From assembly GCA_012295275.1 (NCBI GenBank), contig CM022679.1:3094412-3158411 (forward strand): 64,000 nt of DNA. The letters run 5' to 3'. Under the pieces are notes generated by a model. It had not been told where the DNA came from, ran no database searches, and saw only the letters and a list, made by a program, of their open reading frames with translations. The position numbers and the translations under genes are program-made. Each line of letters opens with the position of its first letter. Position 1 is the stretch's first letter. Below, in pieces: positions 44,595-64,000 of the stretch. Source of the stretch: Chrysomallon squamiferum (Eukaryota; Mollusca; Gastropoda; Neomphalida; Peltospiridae).

Positions 44595-47500
44595 GTTATT
44601 TTGTGAAAATATTCCTATACCATTCATATTTAGAGAATCACAATTTTTTTAAATTTATTATTATTGTTATTACAATTACTGTTATTCTTGTTGCTGCTAT
44701 TTTTAATAAATTAATAATAAAAAAAAAATAAAAAATAACAATAATAAAAAAAAAAAATATTAGAATAATTATTATTTTTAGAATTCATCTGCTTTTCAAT
44801 TCTGTTTGCATGCATATGTATGTGTGTGTATGTATGTATGTATGTACGTCTGTACGTATATATGTACTGTTTTTCATGCCGCGGTTTTTAATGTATTTTA
44901 AGCTATTTTGTATTTTTTAATGTTGTGTTAACGTTGGGGCATTTTGTGGGTTATTCATATGAAAACACACAGACACACACACACTCACAGAGAGAGAAAC
45001 GCAGAAAACTCGACCCCCCCACATACATACACACACACACATATATAACCAAAAGCAGACGATAAATGCTGACGCCTGTTCAAACTGACAAAAGACTGTT
45101 GATCAATTACTTGCGTATCATTTTCAATTTCTGTTCAACTTGCCGCCTAAGGCGTGGAATGAAACATAATGAAGGTAGTTTATGAAAGCCTGCTTCACAA
45201 ATTAACGCCTTGTTACTTAAAGAAATGGGAGATGGTCGAGAAAATCATCTTAAACTAAATGCTCAAGTAAGTCTAGGATGAAGAGCTTTTTTTTTCAACA
45301 AAATATTAGAACTGTTGAGGTGCGGATCTAGCTGGTGATATGGAATGATGGGTTAGGATTTCTGTCTTTTTTTAAATCATAAAATTTTATAAAAATTTAT
45401 ATTGAAGTTGCTCAGCTAAAAAGAAATAAAAAAAAAATAAATAAATCTTTTGTTTTAATGTACATATGCTATAGTTTGTTACAGGGTTCAGTTTCGTATT
45501 AAAATACGATTTCAGTTAGTTTGTTTCCCTGTTAACATTAACCATCATTTTATTTAATATGTAAATTATAACATTGCACATATTAATATAAAAGCACGTA
45601 TTTTATCAACAACAGTTAGAAGGCACATACGTATATCTACTGTTAGGTAAATCTGCAGCAGGCGAGGTGGCTGTCTCCTTCCACTCTCTGTCAAGTTTCG
45701 CGGTTCTTCTCCTCACGTCGTCTGCGGAAACGTGTAATTTTCATCTCCGCAGCCGATGGGTGTTCGCTAACGACGTCGTTCTGCTCGCTTGTAATTAACG
45801 AAACTCAAGTACCGCGCTGACGTCTTCGTGACTGAAATGACATTATAATACTACAGAAATCTGCTAATATTAGCCATTTGTGTCAAGAGTAAATGATTCA
45901 GGATCATTTAAATCGCACATTTTCTGTCGTTAAAGGAAGAAAAAAAAAAAAAAAATGAAAAAAATAAAAATAAAAATTTCACTGACCTAAGATATAGTTG
46001 AAAATAAAATATGTAACTACGTCGTTGGGTAAAAATTTCAAGGCAAATTAAGATCACAGAAACAACAGCAACAACAACAACAACAACAACAAAATATTGA
46101 TAAACTATATCCGAGATGATGCAGACTATATATATTTTAAATTACTATTAGTTGTCTGTTTATCAGTTATGGCTTACGCTTACTGGCTTCTAGTTAGACC
46201 TGCCTAGGTACTGTTCCTTTAACTACTTTTTTTTCTTCCATCCTGCAAAGATAACTAGACTCGTAGATAGATTATGTCCCCATGGCAGACGTGCTTCACA
46301 TCAGCTCGGTCTAATTAGCACGTTAAGACCACCCCAGCCGTCTCTTTCTTTACTGATACATTCAAGACACATTCACAGCGCAAATTTCAGTTCATTAAGA
46401 CGTTAATTTTCACTGACAAATTAAATTATACCTCCGCGATTAAACCAAAGAAGTGAGTGGCACTTCTCCTGATTATATTTTGTTCAATGTTCTTTGCGAG
46501 CTAACCTGGCTTTTTTGCTTCACTTGATCTTTGCAGGCCAAAAAATCTGACATATTGTGTTGTGCATGCATTCAAGGTTGTCCACTATATCAAGAGGCGG
46601 CCTGACTTGTGAGAGTGGTGCGGGAGGAAATTACGTGAAAGAAAAACGTTATTTCCTTAAACATAAGAGCGCTGTTTCCGGAACAATGTTTTATAAAATA
46701 ATATCGAAATGTTTAATATATGTATCTTGTATTCAGTCGCGTTTTTCTACCGTATATATAAATAAAGGATTATGTAGTGCCAATTCAACACAATTTTAAT
46801 ACTAACATGTGTTGAATGGTGATTTTTTAATAATAATTTTCTGAGAGGTGATGTACGTTCTGTCACCATTCGATTGGTTAACTGCGAATTTCTTTTTTAT
46901 TTAAAATTTATATTTTGTTATGCATCAGTGTATGACTGAACATGTTTTATATAGGTTTGTAAATATTTATTTATTTATTTACTGTTATGTTTTGAAATCA
47001 GCTCTTGATAACTATCAAATACAAATCAAACTGACATGATGCTAAACAAATATTGATTCTTTCACGCTTACCGTGGATAATATTAAAAATTAATATTTAC
47101 ATTTATATACAATCATTTGTTGTTTTCTCAGAAATTAGCTTCCGGCATTTTCTGCATTATTTATCCGTACTTTTATTCGATATTTTGTTTTATATTTGAA
47201 ATGGTTGAATAATAAAACATAATACGGTTGAACAATCATTTACCCCATGGTGTACTGATCATTTATAACAATACTTAATGATCAGTCAAAAAAACAGCTG
47301 AATAATCAATCACCCATATATACAAACAAACTCGTATTTCAAGTTCTCAGACATGAAAGTGAATTAACAATGATATTTAAATATTTTCATCATTATGTAA
47401 CGGATCAAATATCTAGGGAGATGAACAACAAAAACGTCCCAGTAGAAATAATCAGTCTGTCAACAGAATGAAATGAACTCATGTTTACTAATGGTTCTAG

Positions 47501-47608
47501 CATGGCTGTTAATGAACACAAAATTAAAAATCCTGATTTGTCTACTAAGACATGTTGCCATGTTAAACAGAAAGAAGAGATGGGGTATTGTACCCTAAAG
47601 TACAAGAC

Positions 47609-47930
47609 TGTGGTGCAGTGGCTTTCATTCTCCAGCACATTCCATTAGTCAGTTTTCTGTCTCAGCCAGTTCCAAACACCTGATCTGTAAAAGAGAGTAG
47701 TATGTTTTTTACTTGTTGGACAGTAGTTATAAAAGACCCCATTGTTGTAGGGATGCTGCATAGAAGAAGAAAAAAAACCTTTGCTGCAGAGAGAGACAAA
47801 ATTAGTAACTTACGTGGCGGTAACCGGTTTCCTGTCCTACTGCTAACTATAATAATACAAAACGTAATAAAATCACACATCTAAGATGTGTTGGGTGCAT
47901 CATTAAATAAAACGTGTCTTTCTTTCAATT
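47609..47930 (+). mobile_element. tRNA-headed SINE copy
   Basis: An A-box-like tggtgcagtgg at 47610-47620, then cagccagttccaaacacc, tataaaagaccccattgttg, ggtaaccggtttcctgtcct, and the tail gtgttgggtgcatcattaaa followed by taaaacgtgtctttc. The block order and tail match a SINE family I remember from gastropod and bivalve genomes. Confidence 0.6.
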
Positions 47931-50900
47931 CCATAAAATTGGGTTATTTTTGTCTAGTGAACAGACCCACCCCCCCAAAAAAAAACACACCCAACAAACA
48001 AACAAACAAAAAAAAACAAACAAACAAAAACAAAAAAAAAAAAACCCACGAAATATAACACTACATTAAACAATAAAATTACAGTCAGTCAGTACAGGAA
48101 ATCCTGAGAAGTTAAACTGACACTGCTGATTATTTTTAATTATTGATCGTAATAGTGGTAAGATGATACTATGGATATCAATCATCATTAATTATGCATG
48201 TTTAATTTTCTTTAATCATAATTGTGTAAGTAAAATAAACTTTGCAGAAAAAAAAAAAAAAAAAAAAAGAGTTAAAATCGGTAATCCATGGAAGAAAACA
48301 AAAAATAAAAGTTAATAGTTACTGCAAGACTTGTACCATAATAGAAAAAAAGTATTAAAATATATTTAGATTCCTTGTTAGTACCAATACTATGATACGT
48401 TTTGACAGGGTAGTCATATAGAAGTATATAAAACTTTTTAGGCAGTTTGTTAGCACGATAATACGAAACCAATAAAACAGTCAGTTGGAACTGTACAAAA
48501 AGCATATAAACTATTTATACGTCACAAGAACACCTTAAGCGTAACAAAGACTTTCCTTTCTCGGTTCCATTCTTCGGATTTGCAACGTCATCGATCTTAA
48601 ATCTCGTCTATAAAACTTCGCCTCGCTTGTGATTGCACCATTTTGTCAGACGACTTAAGAGCTTTTAACTCTTTCATGTGGACGACAATGGACTTGAAAA
48701 TTAAATCAAGAAACGGGTTCAAGAAAGCAGAAATTATTTAATGTAGTTGGAGGTTTCGCTAAATTGGCCTCGCAAATAGTGCCGTGGAATTTTCACACCC
48801 AGCCCAGGCACTGATTCGCGATATATTTCGAGAAAGGATCTGAACCCGCTCAGTTCACGGCGGAATAAAATATTTTCGCCAAAAAGATTTTCAAGTCCTC
48901 GCCTGTAGAGAGCAGTCTTCAGTTTAAACGATCTACCTGCCTCTCCTCCTCTCTTTCGGTCAGTTTGTATTTTGACCAGAAGACTGATTAATGCTTACAT
49001 ATTTTTGTTATATGTATCTGCATGTTTACGTTGCTAAATCTCTTGCTACCGACATTATCAGATTAAAAGATATTCTGGACCCGACCCTGCTTTTTTGATG
49101 AACAAGAATGATAAGGAAGTGAGACATTTATTCCAGGTGTTGATCAAGTTAATAAATAATAGATTATCGATCATAATAAGACTGATGTTATCTTGGACAG
49201 TAATTTTCCAGTACAGGTTGTATTAGTGTTATGACTGAAACGTTAAGAATCATCCAAAATTACGCAACAATTCTGGTTGTGACTTTAAAAGGAACTCTCT
49301 GGCAAAGAAACAGATTGTGTCCACAATTAGCATCCTGGTATATTAATCTGAAAGAAGCATGACTCAAATTATCGACGTCCATATACATTAGTCATGTATA
49401 AAATAAAATAGTCCGTCCAAAAAAAGGAAAAAAAGGAAAAAAAAAAAAAAAGAAAAGAAAAGAATAATAATAATAAAACAACAACAACAAACAAACAAAT
49501 ATTATGAAAGGAAAAATATTATTATGTGGGTTTTCCACTAAAATGGTCAAAACATTTTCTTAATTTTGTTGTCTATGTAGAATAAGAACACGAAATAGAA
49601 GACGCGAATTGTTTTGATTCGTGGTCTACGATTGGAAACCTGCTTCCATCATCCACATCTGAACTGTCAGTGACCAGCTCTAAATGACATCCTGTAATCT
49701 TGATTTATACTTTCTCTAAGAGTAAGATACACCTTTATATACTCATCAACCAAAAATCTTGGACTGAAACAAAATAATCCAATGAGTAAAGGTGATCGAT
49801 ATTGATTGATTTTATCCCCTGTAATGACAGCTCAAAAAATATTACCAAAAAACAAATAAACAAACAAACAACAAAAAAAAAAAAAAACAAGAACAAAATA
49901 AAAAAAAAAAAAAAAAAATAAAAATAAAAAAAAAAAAAATGATAATAAAAATACTGAAAATACTAAAAAATAAAAAATAAAACAGTGAATAAAGAAAATC
50001 GTGTTTAAATAAAACACATAGATTTGTTCTCATTTAGCATGCATGTCAGACGATTGCTGATTCTGCCATTGTCTTCAGCTGAAGTTTATTTTGTTTGACA
50101 ACATCACTGTAACACACTGATTAATCTTCTAAGCTATTTGATGTCAAACTTAGCGATACCGCTACAATACGTTGATTAATTTTCTGTCACCGGTTATTGG
50201 AAGAGAAACAGCTGATAATTTTAACATGGTCTTCGGAGATACTCCCCCGTATTTTTGTCATTGCCAAGAAATCATCTTTGAGAAGTGCAGCTACAGAAGC
50301 CACTATAACATAGACAGCCTGTCTGAAAAACGTAGAGTACACGTATGTTTCAGAGGATCTGATTGAATCTCGTTTGTAGGCAGTGTCCCGATCTGTAGAA
50401 TTGTAAATACAAATCAGTAATATTCTGTAAAAAGTTTATTTTTAGAGTCCGTAACATTATTTGGCCGTAATTGTAGTTGACATAACTTTCAAAATTAAAT
50501 ATATATATATATATATATATATTTTATAATTAGATAAATAGATAAATAGGTAGATAAATATTAATAATAATAATAATAATAATAATGATGATGGTAGATA
50601 ATAATAATAATAAAAACAATAATCGGATAACTAGAATGATGAGAGATGGCGCTCCAACTGAAGTCTTTGATTCTGTAAGGGAGTATACAGCTTTTGTCAT
50701 CTCAAATCGAAATTCATCAGTTTATAATAAAACTTTTATAAACGTTTAATACACAAGTTGCGCAACGCTGTAAGCTCTTGTTTGAACCTAAATCCATGGA
50801 GCATAAACTGCATTTGAGTCATTTAATACTGCTTAATACGAACTTGTATATAAAGTGTTTTTTATCGAATAATTATGTTTAATGTGAACTTCTCTGTAAA

Positions 50901-51057
50901 CTGTGCCAATGCCAGTTTGTGTATAAAGTGTTTTTAAATCGAACAATTATCCATAAGACGGACTGATGTATAAAATGTATTTAAGAGAAATAATTATGCT
51001 TAATATAAACTTGTGTATATTGTTGAATCGCTGTATTATATATATTATATATGTAAC

Positions 51058-51180
51058 ATATATTTATATTTCCCATCCCAGCCAAGAACCAGCCGTTTGG
51101 TTTATTACAGGCAATGGTAGGATCTGTGCTGTCTGCTGAAAGATCCCTTGCCGCGGTTCGAATTATCGAATAAAACCATA
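51058..51180 (+). mobile_element. SINE core fragment
   Basis: tatttcccatcccagccaag, then tggtaggatctgtgctgtct and gaaagatcccttgccgcgg correspond to the middle of the same SINE type. The minus-strand frame crossing this region is not supported as a gene. Confidence 0.5.
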
Positions 51181-52321
51181 TTTGACATACTGAAACATAT
51201 TCAGGGGATTTACATTTAGATCTAAATAACTTGTTGGATGAATCATTTTTAATAATATCTTTGACGTGGGTCAGGTCAGAGTGTTTCTTTTCTAGCATCC
51301 CTGAATACAAATCAACAGAACAGGGAATACAGCAGTTAATTAATATGCACCTAACAGGTATCACATTACTTCCGGTGCGTTGGCGTCTCTGAAAAATACA
51401 TCTACTCAATTAATATTACATCCGAAATAACACAGCAGCGTTATCATTGCGTTGCAAAAGCGCGAAACGAGATCAAATCATCGAAAGCATAAATAAAATA
51501 TCATCACAATAGTTTTAATTTACTTTATCAGACATTTTCAGGGTAGAGTTATTTCCCCGTGGCTCTCATTTTCTAACCAAACATCCCAGCGGAAGCGACT
51601 TTCGTTATTACACTAATTTTTAACAAAGCTGGTGTATTCTCCGATGGTCTGGGCGTCATGAAGCAATATCAATTTGTACTGCGGCAAATTAATGACATTA
51701 AAGTTTAACGGAAAAGCGACGCGAATCCCCGAGAGTCACCGAAATTAAGAATCGCAACTCGGTTCCGCTGCTGCTAATAGAAGCAGCGATACTGTTTGAG
51801 GTTTACGTAGTGCTAGTTTATGTATAATTTTTGTTCGCTGGATGGAGTAGCAGTGCAGTGTCGTGTGTAAACATCAGAAACGAGCTTTTTAGAACGATGC
51901 ACAAGAAAAGCAACATGAGTGTTATTTATACATAATTCTAGTGTTTCATAATTCTTAAGATAAATTTAGCTATAATACTGAGATGTACACGGATATCAAC
52001 GCTTATTTATTTTTGAGCTGTTATATTTGCGCCTTTTTTTTTTTTTTTTTTCTGCAGTTCGGACAGATTCGCAGATCTTTTCACGTATTTCTGGCCGGGC
52101 AGATTGAAATATTTATTGTGTTCACGAAAAACAAGCTAGATGAGTTGATGTGCACATATGGAATTAGTAATTGATTGTCGTCGCCTGGTAAAAGTAACTC
52201 AGGAAGATATACTAGTGTTATATAGAGCTTGCAGTATGTAGTGACATACCAGAATTTCAGTTTATTACAACCGTTTATTCAGATTATGAGACGTTTAATA
52301 TGCCTGTAACAAATTCTTTTT

Positions 52322-52490
52322 TCATCTTCTTTTCATCATTTTCATCATCATCACCACCACCAAAACGATTATCGTCGTCATCCTGGTCTTCATCATCATC
52401 ATCGTCATTATCATCATCAACTTAATCATCATCGTCGTCGTTATAGTCGTCATCATCATCATCACCATCATCATCATTTTCTTTTTCTCT
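52322..52490. repeat. Imperfect (CAT)n array
   Basis: About 170 bp rich in tcatcatcat with cgt and cac variants. Confidence 0.9.
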
Positions 52491-53251
52491 GTCTCAGATT
52501 CTTTCATTAATTGTATTCAGCATTGCTCTCCTTATACTTTAATAAGTCAACATCTTATATATACTTGAATTACCAAGTTAACCTTCTAACATATAATTTA
52601 CCAAGTTATTGGTATAACAGATAAAATACTAAGTTGCCATTGTTGTTCTTAAATTACCAAAATAAGTAAATTATTAAGTCACATTCCCAATATCTAAACT
52701 ACCAATTCGTCACCTCAATAATTATATTTAATACCAAAGTCACCAGTATAAATGTTGAAATTACAAAGCAGTCGTAGCAAATTAAAAGTTAAAACCATTA
52801 CAGTATATAAAGTACCAAAATGATCAAACTAATATTTGAATAATCACAATCGTAATGAACAAATTTCAAAGGCATTTTAATAATTCTTTTCATGTATGAT
52901 TCAGAGGGGGTGTAGAAGCAATTAGATTAAACTCTTCTGTTGTTGACTTCAGTTTTTTGCCAGGGGGCGCTGCTGTAACAAAGCAATGGTTTTCAAGTAG
53001 CGAGTTCTCAAGACGAAGCAGAAAATGTCAGGGAAAGAGTAGAGAAACGTGATCAAACAAACTGCACCATGTTGTCGAAACAAAAATATCTTTACGTCTG
53101 CTTCAAGTGTGGAGCTGAAGAGACGCGCTGAAAAGAAGAGGCTGATTAATTACATCTCTGAAATTATTTTTATTAAGTTAGAAAGATTTGATCCTTTTGA
53201 TCAGAAAATAAAATATACAATATGAAAATATACCGTATTTTTGTTTGGTCT

Positions 53252-53261
<10 letters not shown>

Positions 53262-53300
<39 letters not shown>

Positions 53301-53322
53301 AAAAAAATAAAAAAAAAAAAAA

Positions 53323-53388
<66 letters not shown>
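53262..53388. repeat. Poly(A) and (AAT)n compound
   Basis: Poly(A) with scattered T (53262-53324) followed by (AAT)n to 53388. Confidence 0.93.
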
Positions 53389-53692
53389 CTACAATACAAT
53401 AAAATAAAATACAATTTTAATCAAGGTATCTCAGAATTGCATTAAAATTTTAAACCAATGTGAACTGAATTCACCTTTGGGGCTCTTTTAGATTAATCTG
53501 AAGTTTAATCTTTATCAATTTCGAAATAGATCTGCCCCTGTTTTTCAGACATCCTCTCACTAAAATCCTGGACCCGCCCCTTGTACTAAAAATAAAACGC
53601 AACGTCAAAAAAACAGATGTGGGTTTAAAACAAAATCACTGATAAGATAAAATCAACTGCTGCAGCCTTTCTCTTAGTTCATTACCATGTTC

Positions 53693-53752
53693 AGCCGTGG
53701 CCCGGTGGTCAGAGCGATCGCTTGAAGGATTGTTAATTGATCAGTCTTCCTC
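53693..53752 (+). mobile_element. SINE tRNA-like head fragment
   Basis: cgtggcccggtggtcagagc followed by gatcgcttgaagg resembles the A-box head of the SINE. The rest of the element is not visible. Confidence 0.35.
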
Positions 53753-54211
53753 CATGCAGTCACTGAGTTGTTTTACGTCACATCCTCGTTTTTATCAAAC
53801 ACAGCAGTTGATGGATGACGTTCAGACTACCGGGACATCATTACACGACCACAGCTACAGCGACGTATGTCAACAGTCACGTTCGTGGAAAGGTCACTCA
53901 CAAAGTTAAACCAGGACAAGAATCTTATCTTCTTCGAGAGATTGAAACTGTCAAAATATTATTTGTAATTGTATGTGTGTGTGTGTGCGTGCGTGTGTGA
54001 GAGCAATACATTCTCACTAATACGCATATCTACAGACGCATGTATGAAAGGCTTTCGCATTTAAAACGTCTTAGAATAAAATGTCAAACAGCTTATTCTA
54101 CAATCAACACTGCAAAAGCAAAATAATTAAATGAATATTTATTAAAGGAAATTTTCGTAAGAGATATTCAGTGGGTGACAGAAAATGTATGTGGAATAAA
54201 GAAATGACTTC

Positions 54212-54263
<52 letters not shown>
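54212..54263. repeat. (ATT)n microsatellite
   Basis: 52 bp of pure ATT in the spacer. Confidence 0.95.
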
Positions 54264-55219
54264 TAAAACACCACGGTTTGAAAATAATAAAAAGTTTCTA
54301 AGAACAGAAGTGAAATAAAGATACGGTCACTGTTACTTAATTACTTAGTTGAAATGTGCAAGTTATGTGAAATTTGTGTTTTATTGCGAGTTAGTAAAAC
54401 CAGAAAGATATAATTTACTATGTAAAAAGTATAACAACGTGTATAAACCAGAGTGTCCTGGTTAAAGGAAAAATGTAATGGGCGAATCTAACCTTCAGAG
54501 GTAGGAGACTGAATAGCATGATTTTGAAATAAGAAATATCCATAATTTTGTATGACACAGCAGATAATAGTAGGTAGATTTATTTCCAAAATGTCCTGTA
54601 TGTTGAATAAATGATATATAGTGTTATTAACATTACCTTCCAGTGCTTCAGTATATGGTTCAAAATTTCATCTTGTTTAGGAAACCTCGTATTTGCATTG
54701 AATCATTGTCAGAAATAATTACAGGGTAATACGTGTTATTTATTTATTTTATGAAACACAGGATTTACATGGCTTATTTTATTTGTAAAATACATGGTAG
54801 TCTAAGGTCATTATTCCAGGTCAGCTAGATGGTTTTGGAACCATTAAGATCTATTTATATCTTACCGTGCTTTTTACATTTATAACATACATGTAGTTAA
54901 TTGTATTTAGTGAAATAGCGAAAATTGTCAATTACATTTTGCGATAAAAAATTGAATCAACAATAATTAAATGACATTTAACTTTCTAACTCAAAAATCG
55001 TATGAAAATTCTGTCAACGCATTGCAAAGTAAAAAACTACAACAACTATTGAATCTTTAATGTAAGTGCAGCATACTTCTTAAGTTAAGATTTATAAAAA
55101 AAATTTATAAAAATTTATAACCTTTAAATTTAAACGTTAAAAAATATAGAACAATTTTTTTTCCCTTTGTTTTCACTTTAAAACAGAAACGTCTAGTTAA
55201 TGGAATACAAGAAGAAAAA

Positions 55220-55251
<32 letters not shown>

Positions 55252-55703
55252 ACAATCAAAAAAATAAAAATAAAAATAAAAATCCCGAATTGGTTGTTTC
55301 TTGTGCATTATTTAATGATTCACGCGTCAAGTAAAGTGCAAATATGTTTCACTGTTGAGTGAGTAAAGAAAAAAAGAAAAAATGAGATAAAAATCGATGA
55401 GATCACGATTCCAGTTTGCTGTGGCAGCTCGCCTCGTTGCAGGTTCTGTATACACACACACACTCACACACAGACACTCACACACACACAGTCACGCACA
55501 AACAAACACGGAACAATCCCGACAGAAAAAAAAAAAAAAAAAAAAAAAACTGTCACCAGGAGCAGACGAGTGAAAAGGACTGTCACAGACAACCAATCAA
55601 AAACCAGAAACACTTCGTCCACGTGCGGTTTTTCGAATACTTTACTACGATGGTTGTCACCTTTGAGGAGCATTTTTCGCGAATATCTTGAACAGCGAAG
55701 ATA

Positions 55704-63158
<7,455 letters not shown>

Positions 63159-63173
63159 GTAAGTTCACGTCTA

Positions 63174-63361
63174 CAACTACTACAACTACTGCTACTATCA
63201 TTACTGTTACTACTATTATTACTGCAACTACTACTTCTACTACTACTAGTACTACTGCTATTACTACTACTACTACTACTATTAGAACAACTACTACATC
63301 TACTACTACATCTACTGCTACTGCTACAGTTACTGCTACTACTACTATTACTACTACTACC
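63174..63361. repeat. Imperfect (TAC)n array
   Basis: About 190 bp of TAC with ATT and TGC variants, just after the exon 3 donor. Confidence 0.93.
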
Positions 63362-64000
63362 CAGCTAATGAAAATAATAACGCAAAATTAACAAGAGGTC
63401 TACTAAAAAAAAAAAAAAAAAAAAAAAAAAAACACACTTAAAAAACAAACATTTCAGTATTTTTTATTTTAATTATATTTATTCGTCAATTTCAAACGGG
63501 AAAAAATCTTAAATTAAATTGACTTGTTTCTGTCTTTTAAATGAAAAAAAAAAAAAAAAAAAAAAAAATCGTAGACAGACCAAAAAAAAATAAAATAAAA
63601 TAAAAAAAATGTTTTTTAAAAGAACGCCCACGATAATCTCATTTTGAATTTATCCAGTTAATTTCTGTTCTTGTTTAGTTGTATTAAAATGTTTTGGTCG
63701 CTGAAGAATCAATTGAATAAAACAACTACAACTGAAGAAAAAAAACAAAAACAGAAAAAAAAACCCTACAAAACCCCCACAAAAAACACTACAAAAAAGT
63801 GTGTCCCCGTAAAAAACGACGATAGTTTTGTTAAAGTTTTTGTGTTGAAGTTGACGAAAAAAATACCCCAAATCTTATAAAATCTTTATTGTAGCAGCAA
63901 CAAAGACTGCAATAACAACAACAACAAAAACAAACAGAAAAAAAATAACGTAACCAACAAATATAACAAAAACAAACAGAAAAAAAAAAAAAACACAACA
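63362..64000. other. Intron sequence to window end
   Basis: Poly(A)-rich intron of the C16orf89-like gene; no exon recognised. Confidence 0.6.

Larger units (their letters stand above)
41024..55703. other. Gene-poor spacer between TSR and C16orf89-like genes
   Basis: 14.7 kb with no gene I can support apart from one orphan exon candidate. It contains the hAT-like element, a local satellite (42250-43605), a 23-bp repeat (44346-44441), SINE copies and long AAT/ATT runs. Less repetitive blocks of mixed composition lie at about 45040-46560, 48530-49350, 51430-52180 and 52860-53160 and could be regulatory. Confidence 0.6.

Noticed and set aside
46557-46799. 80-codon plus-strand open frame
   Set aside because: No similarity recognised and no splice or promoter context; kept only as part of a complex-sequence island.
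47609-47690. tRNA gene suggested by A-box-like sequence
   Set aside because: No cloverleaf or B-box at the right spacing; it fits the head of a SINE instead.
50981-51409. 142-codon minus-strand open frame
   Set aside because: It crosses the SINE core fragment, has no domain I recognise and no supporting splice partners.

Overview
This is animal nuclear DNA, very AT-rich and loaded with microsatellites, minisatellites and poly(A)/poly(T) runs. Genes are split into many short exons with standard GT-AG borders. An aquaporin-8-like pair, a thrombospondin-type-1/laminin-G receptor, a C16orf89-type secreted protein, and copies of a tRNA-headed SINE resembling (from memory) one common in mollusc genomes all point to a lophotrochozoan, most likely a mollusc. 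That assignment is inference. No bacterial, viral or CRISPR-like features were seen.

Layout. (1) 173-2116 (+): last four exons of a MAP2K4 (MKK4) kinase, with a one-base frameshift in the second. (2) 2117-9778: AT-rich spacer. (3) 9779-12765 (-): a five-exon aquaporin-8-like gene with two competing first exons. (4) 12769-16693: spacer with a cluster of ACGTCA (CRE-like) motifs, a long GA tract and a 36-38 bp minisatellite. (5) 16694-21307 (+): a second aquaporin-8-like gene, head-to-head with the first, with two competing last exons. (6) 21308-23390: convergent 3' ends. (7) 23391-41023 (-): a 26-exon gene for a single-pass membrane protein of about 1,426 residues: signal peptide, two copies of an unrecognised four-cysteine module, eight thrombospondin repeats, two laminin-G-like domains, an Ig-like domain, a membrane span and an acidic plus Ser-Pro-rich cytoplasmic tail. 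(8) 41024-55703: gene-poor, with a hAT-like element, a local satellite, SINE copies and one orphan exon candidate. (9) 55704-63158 (+): first three exons of a C16orf89/UPF0764-like secreted protein that runs off the window; its introns carry four long CT tracts.

How the parts relate. The aquaporin pair is a local duplication: both genes share every splice phase, and in both the exon choice is at one end (first exon in the minus gene, last exon in the plus gene). In the minus gene the choice changes a pore-lining residue from His to Phe. The other genes have no obvious functional link. All gene models were assembled by reading splice sites, phases and family motifs by eye; none has transcript support here.
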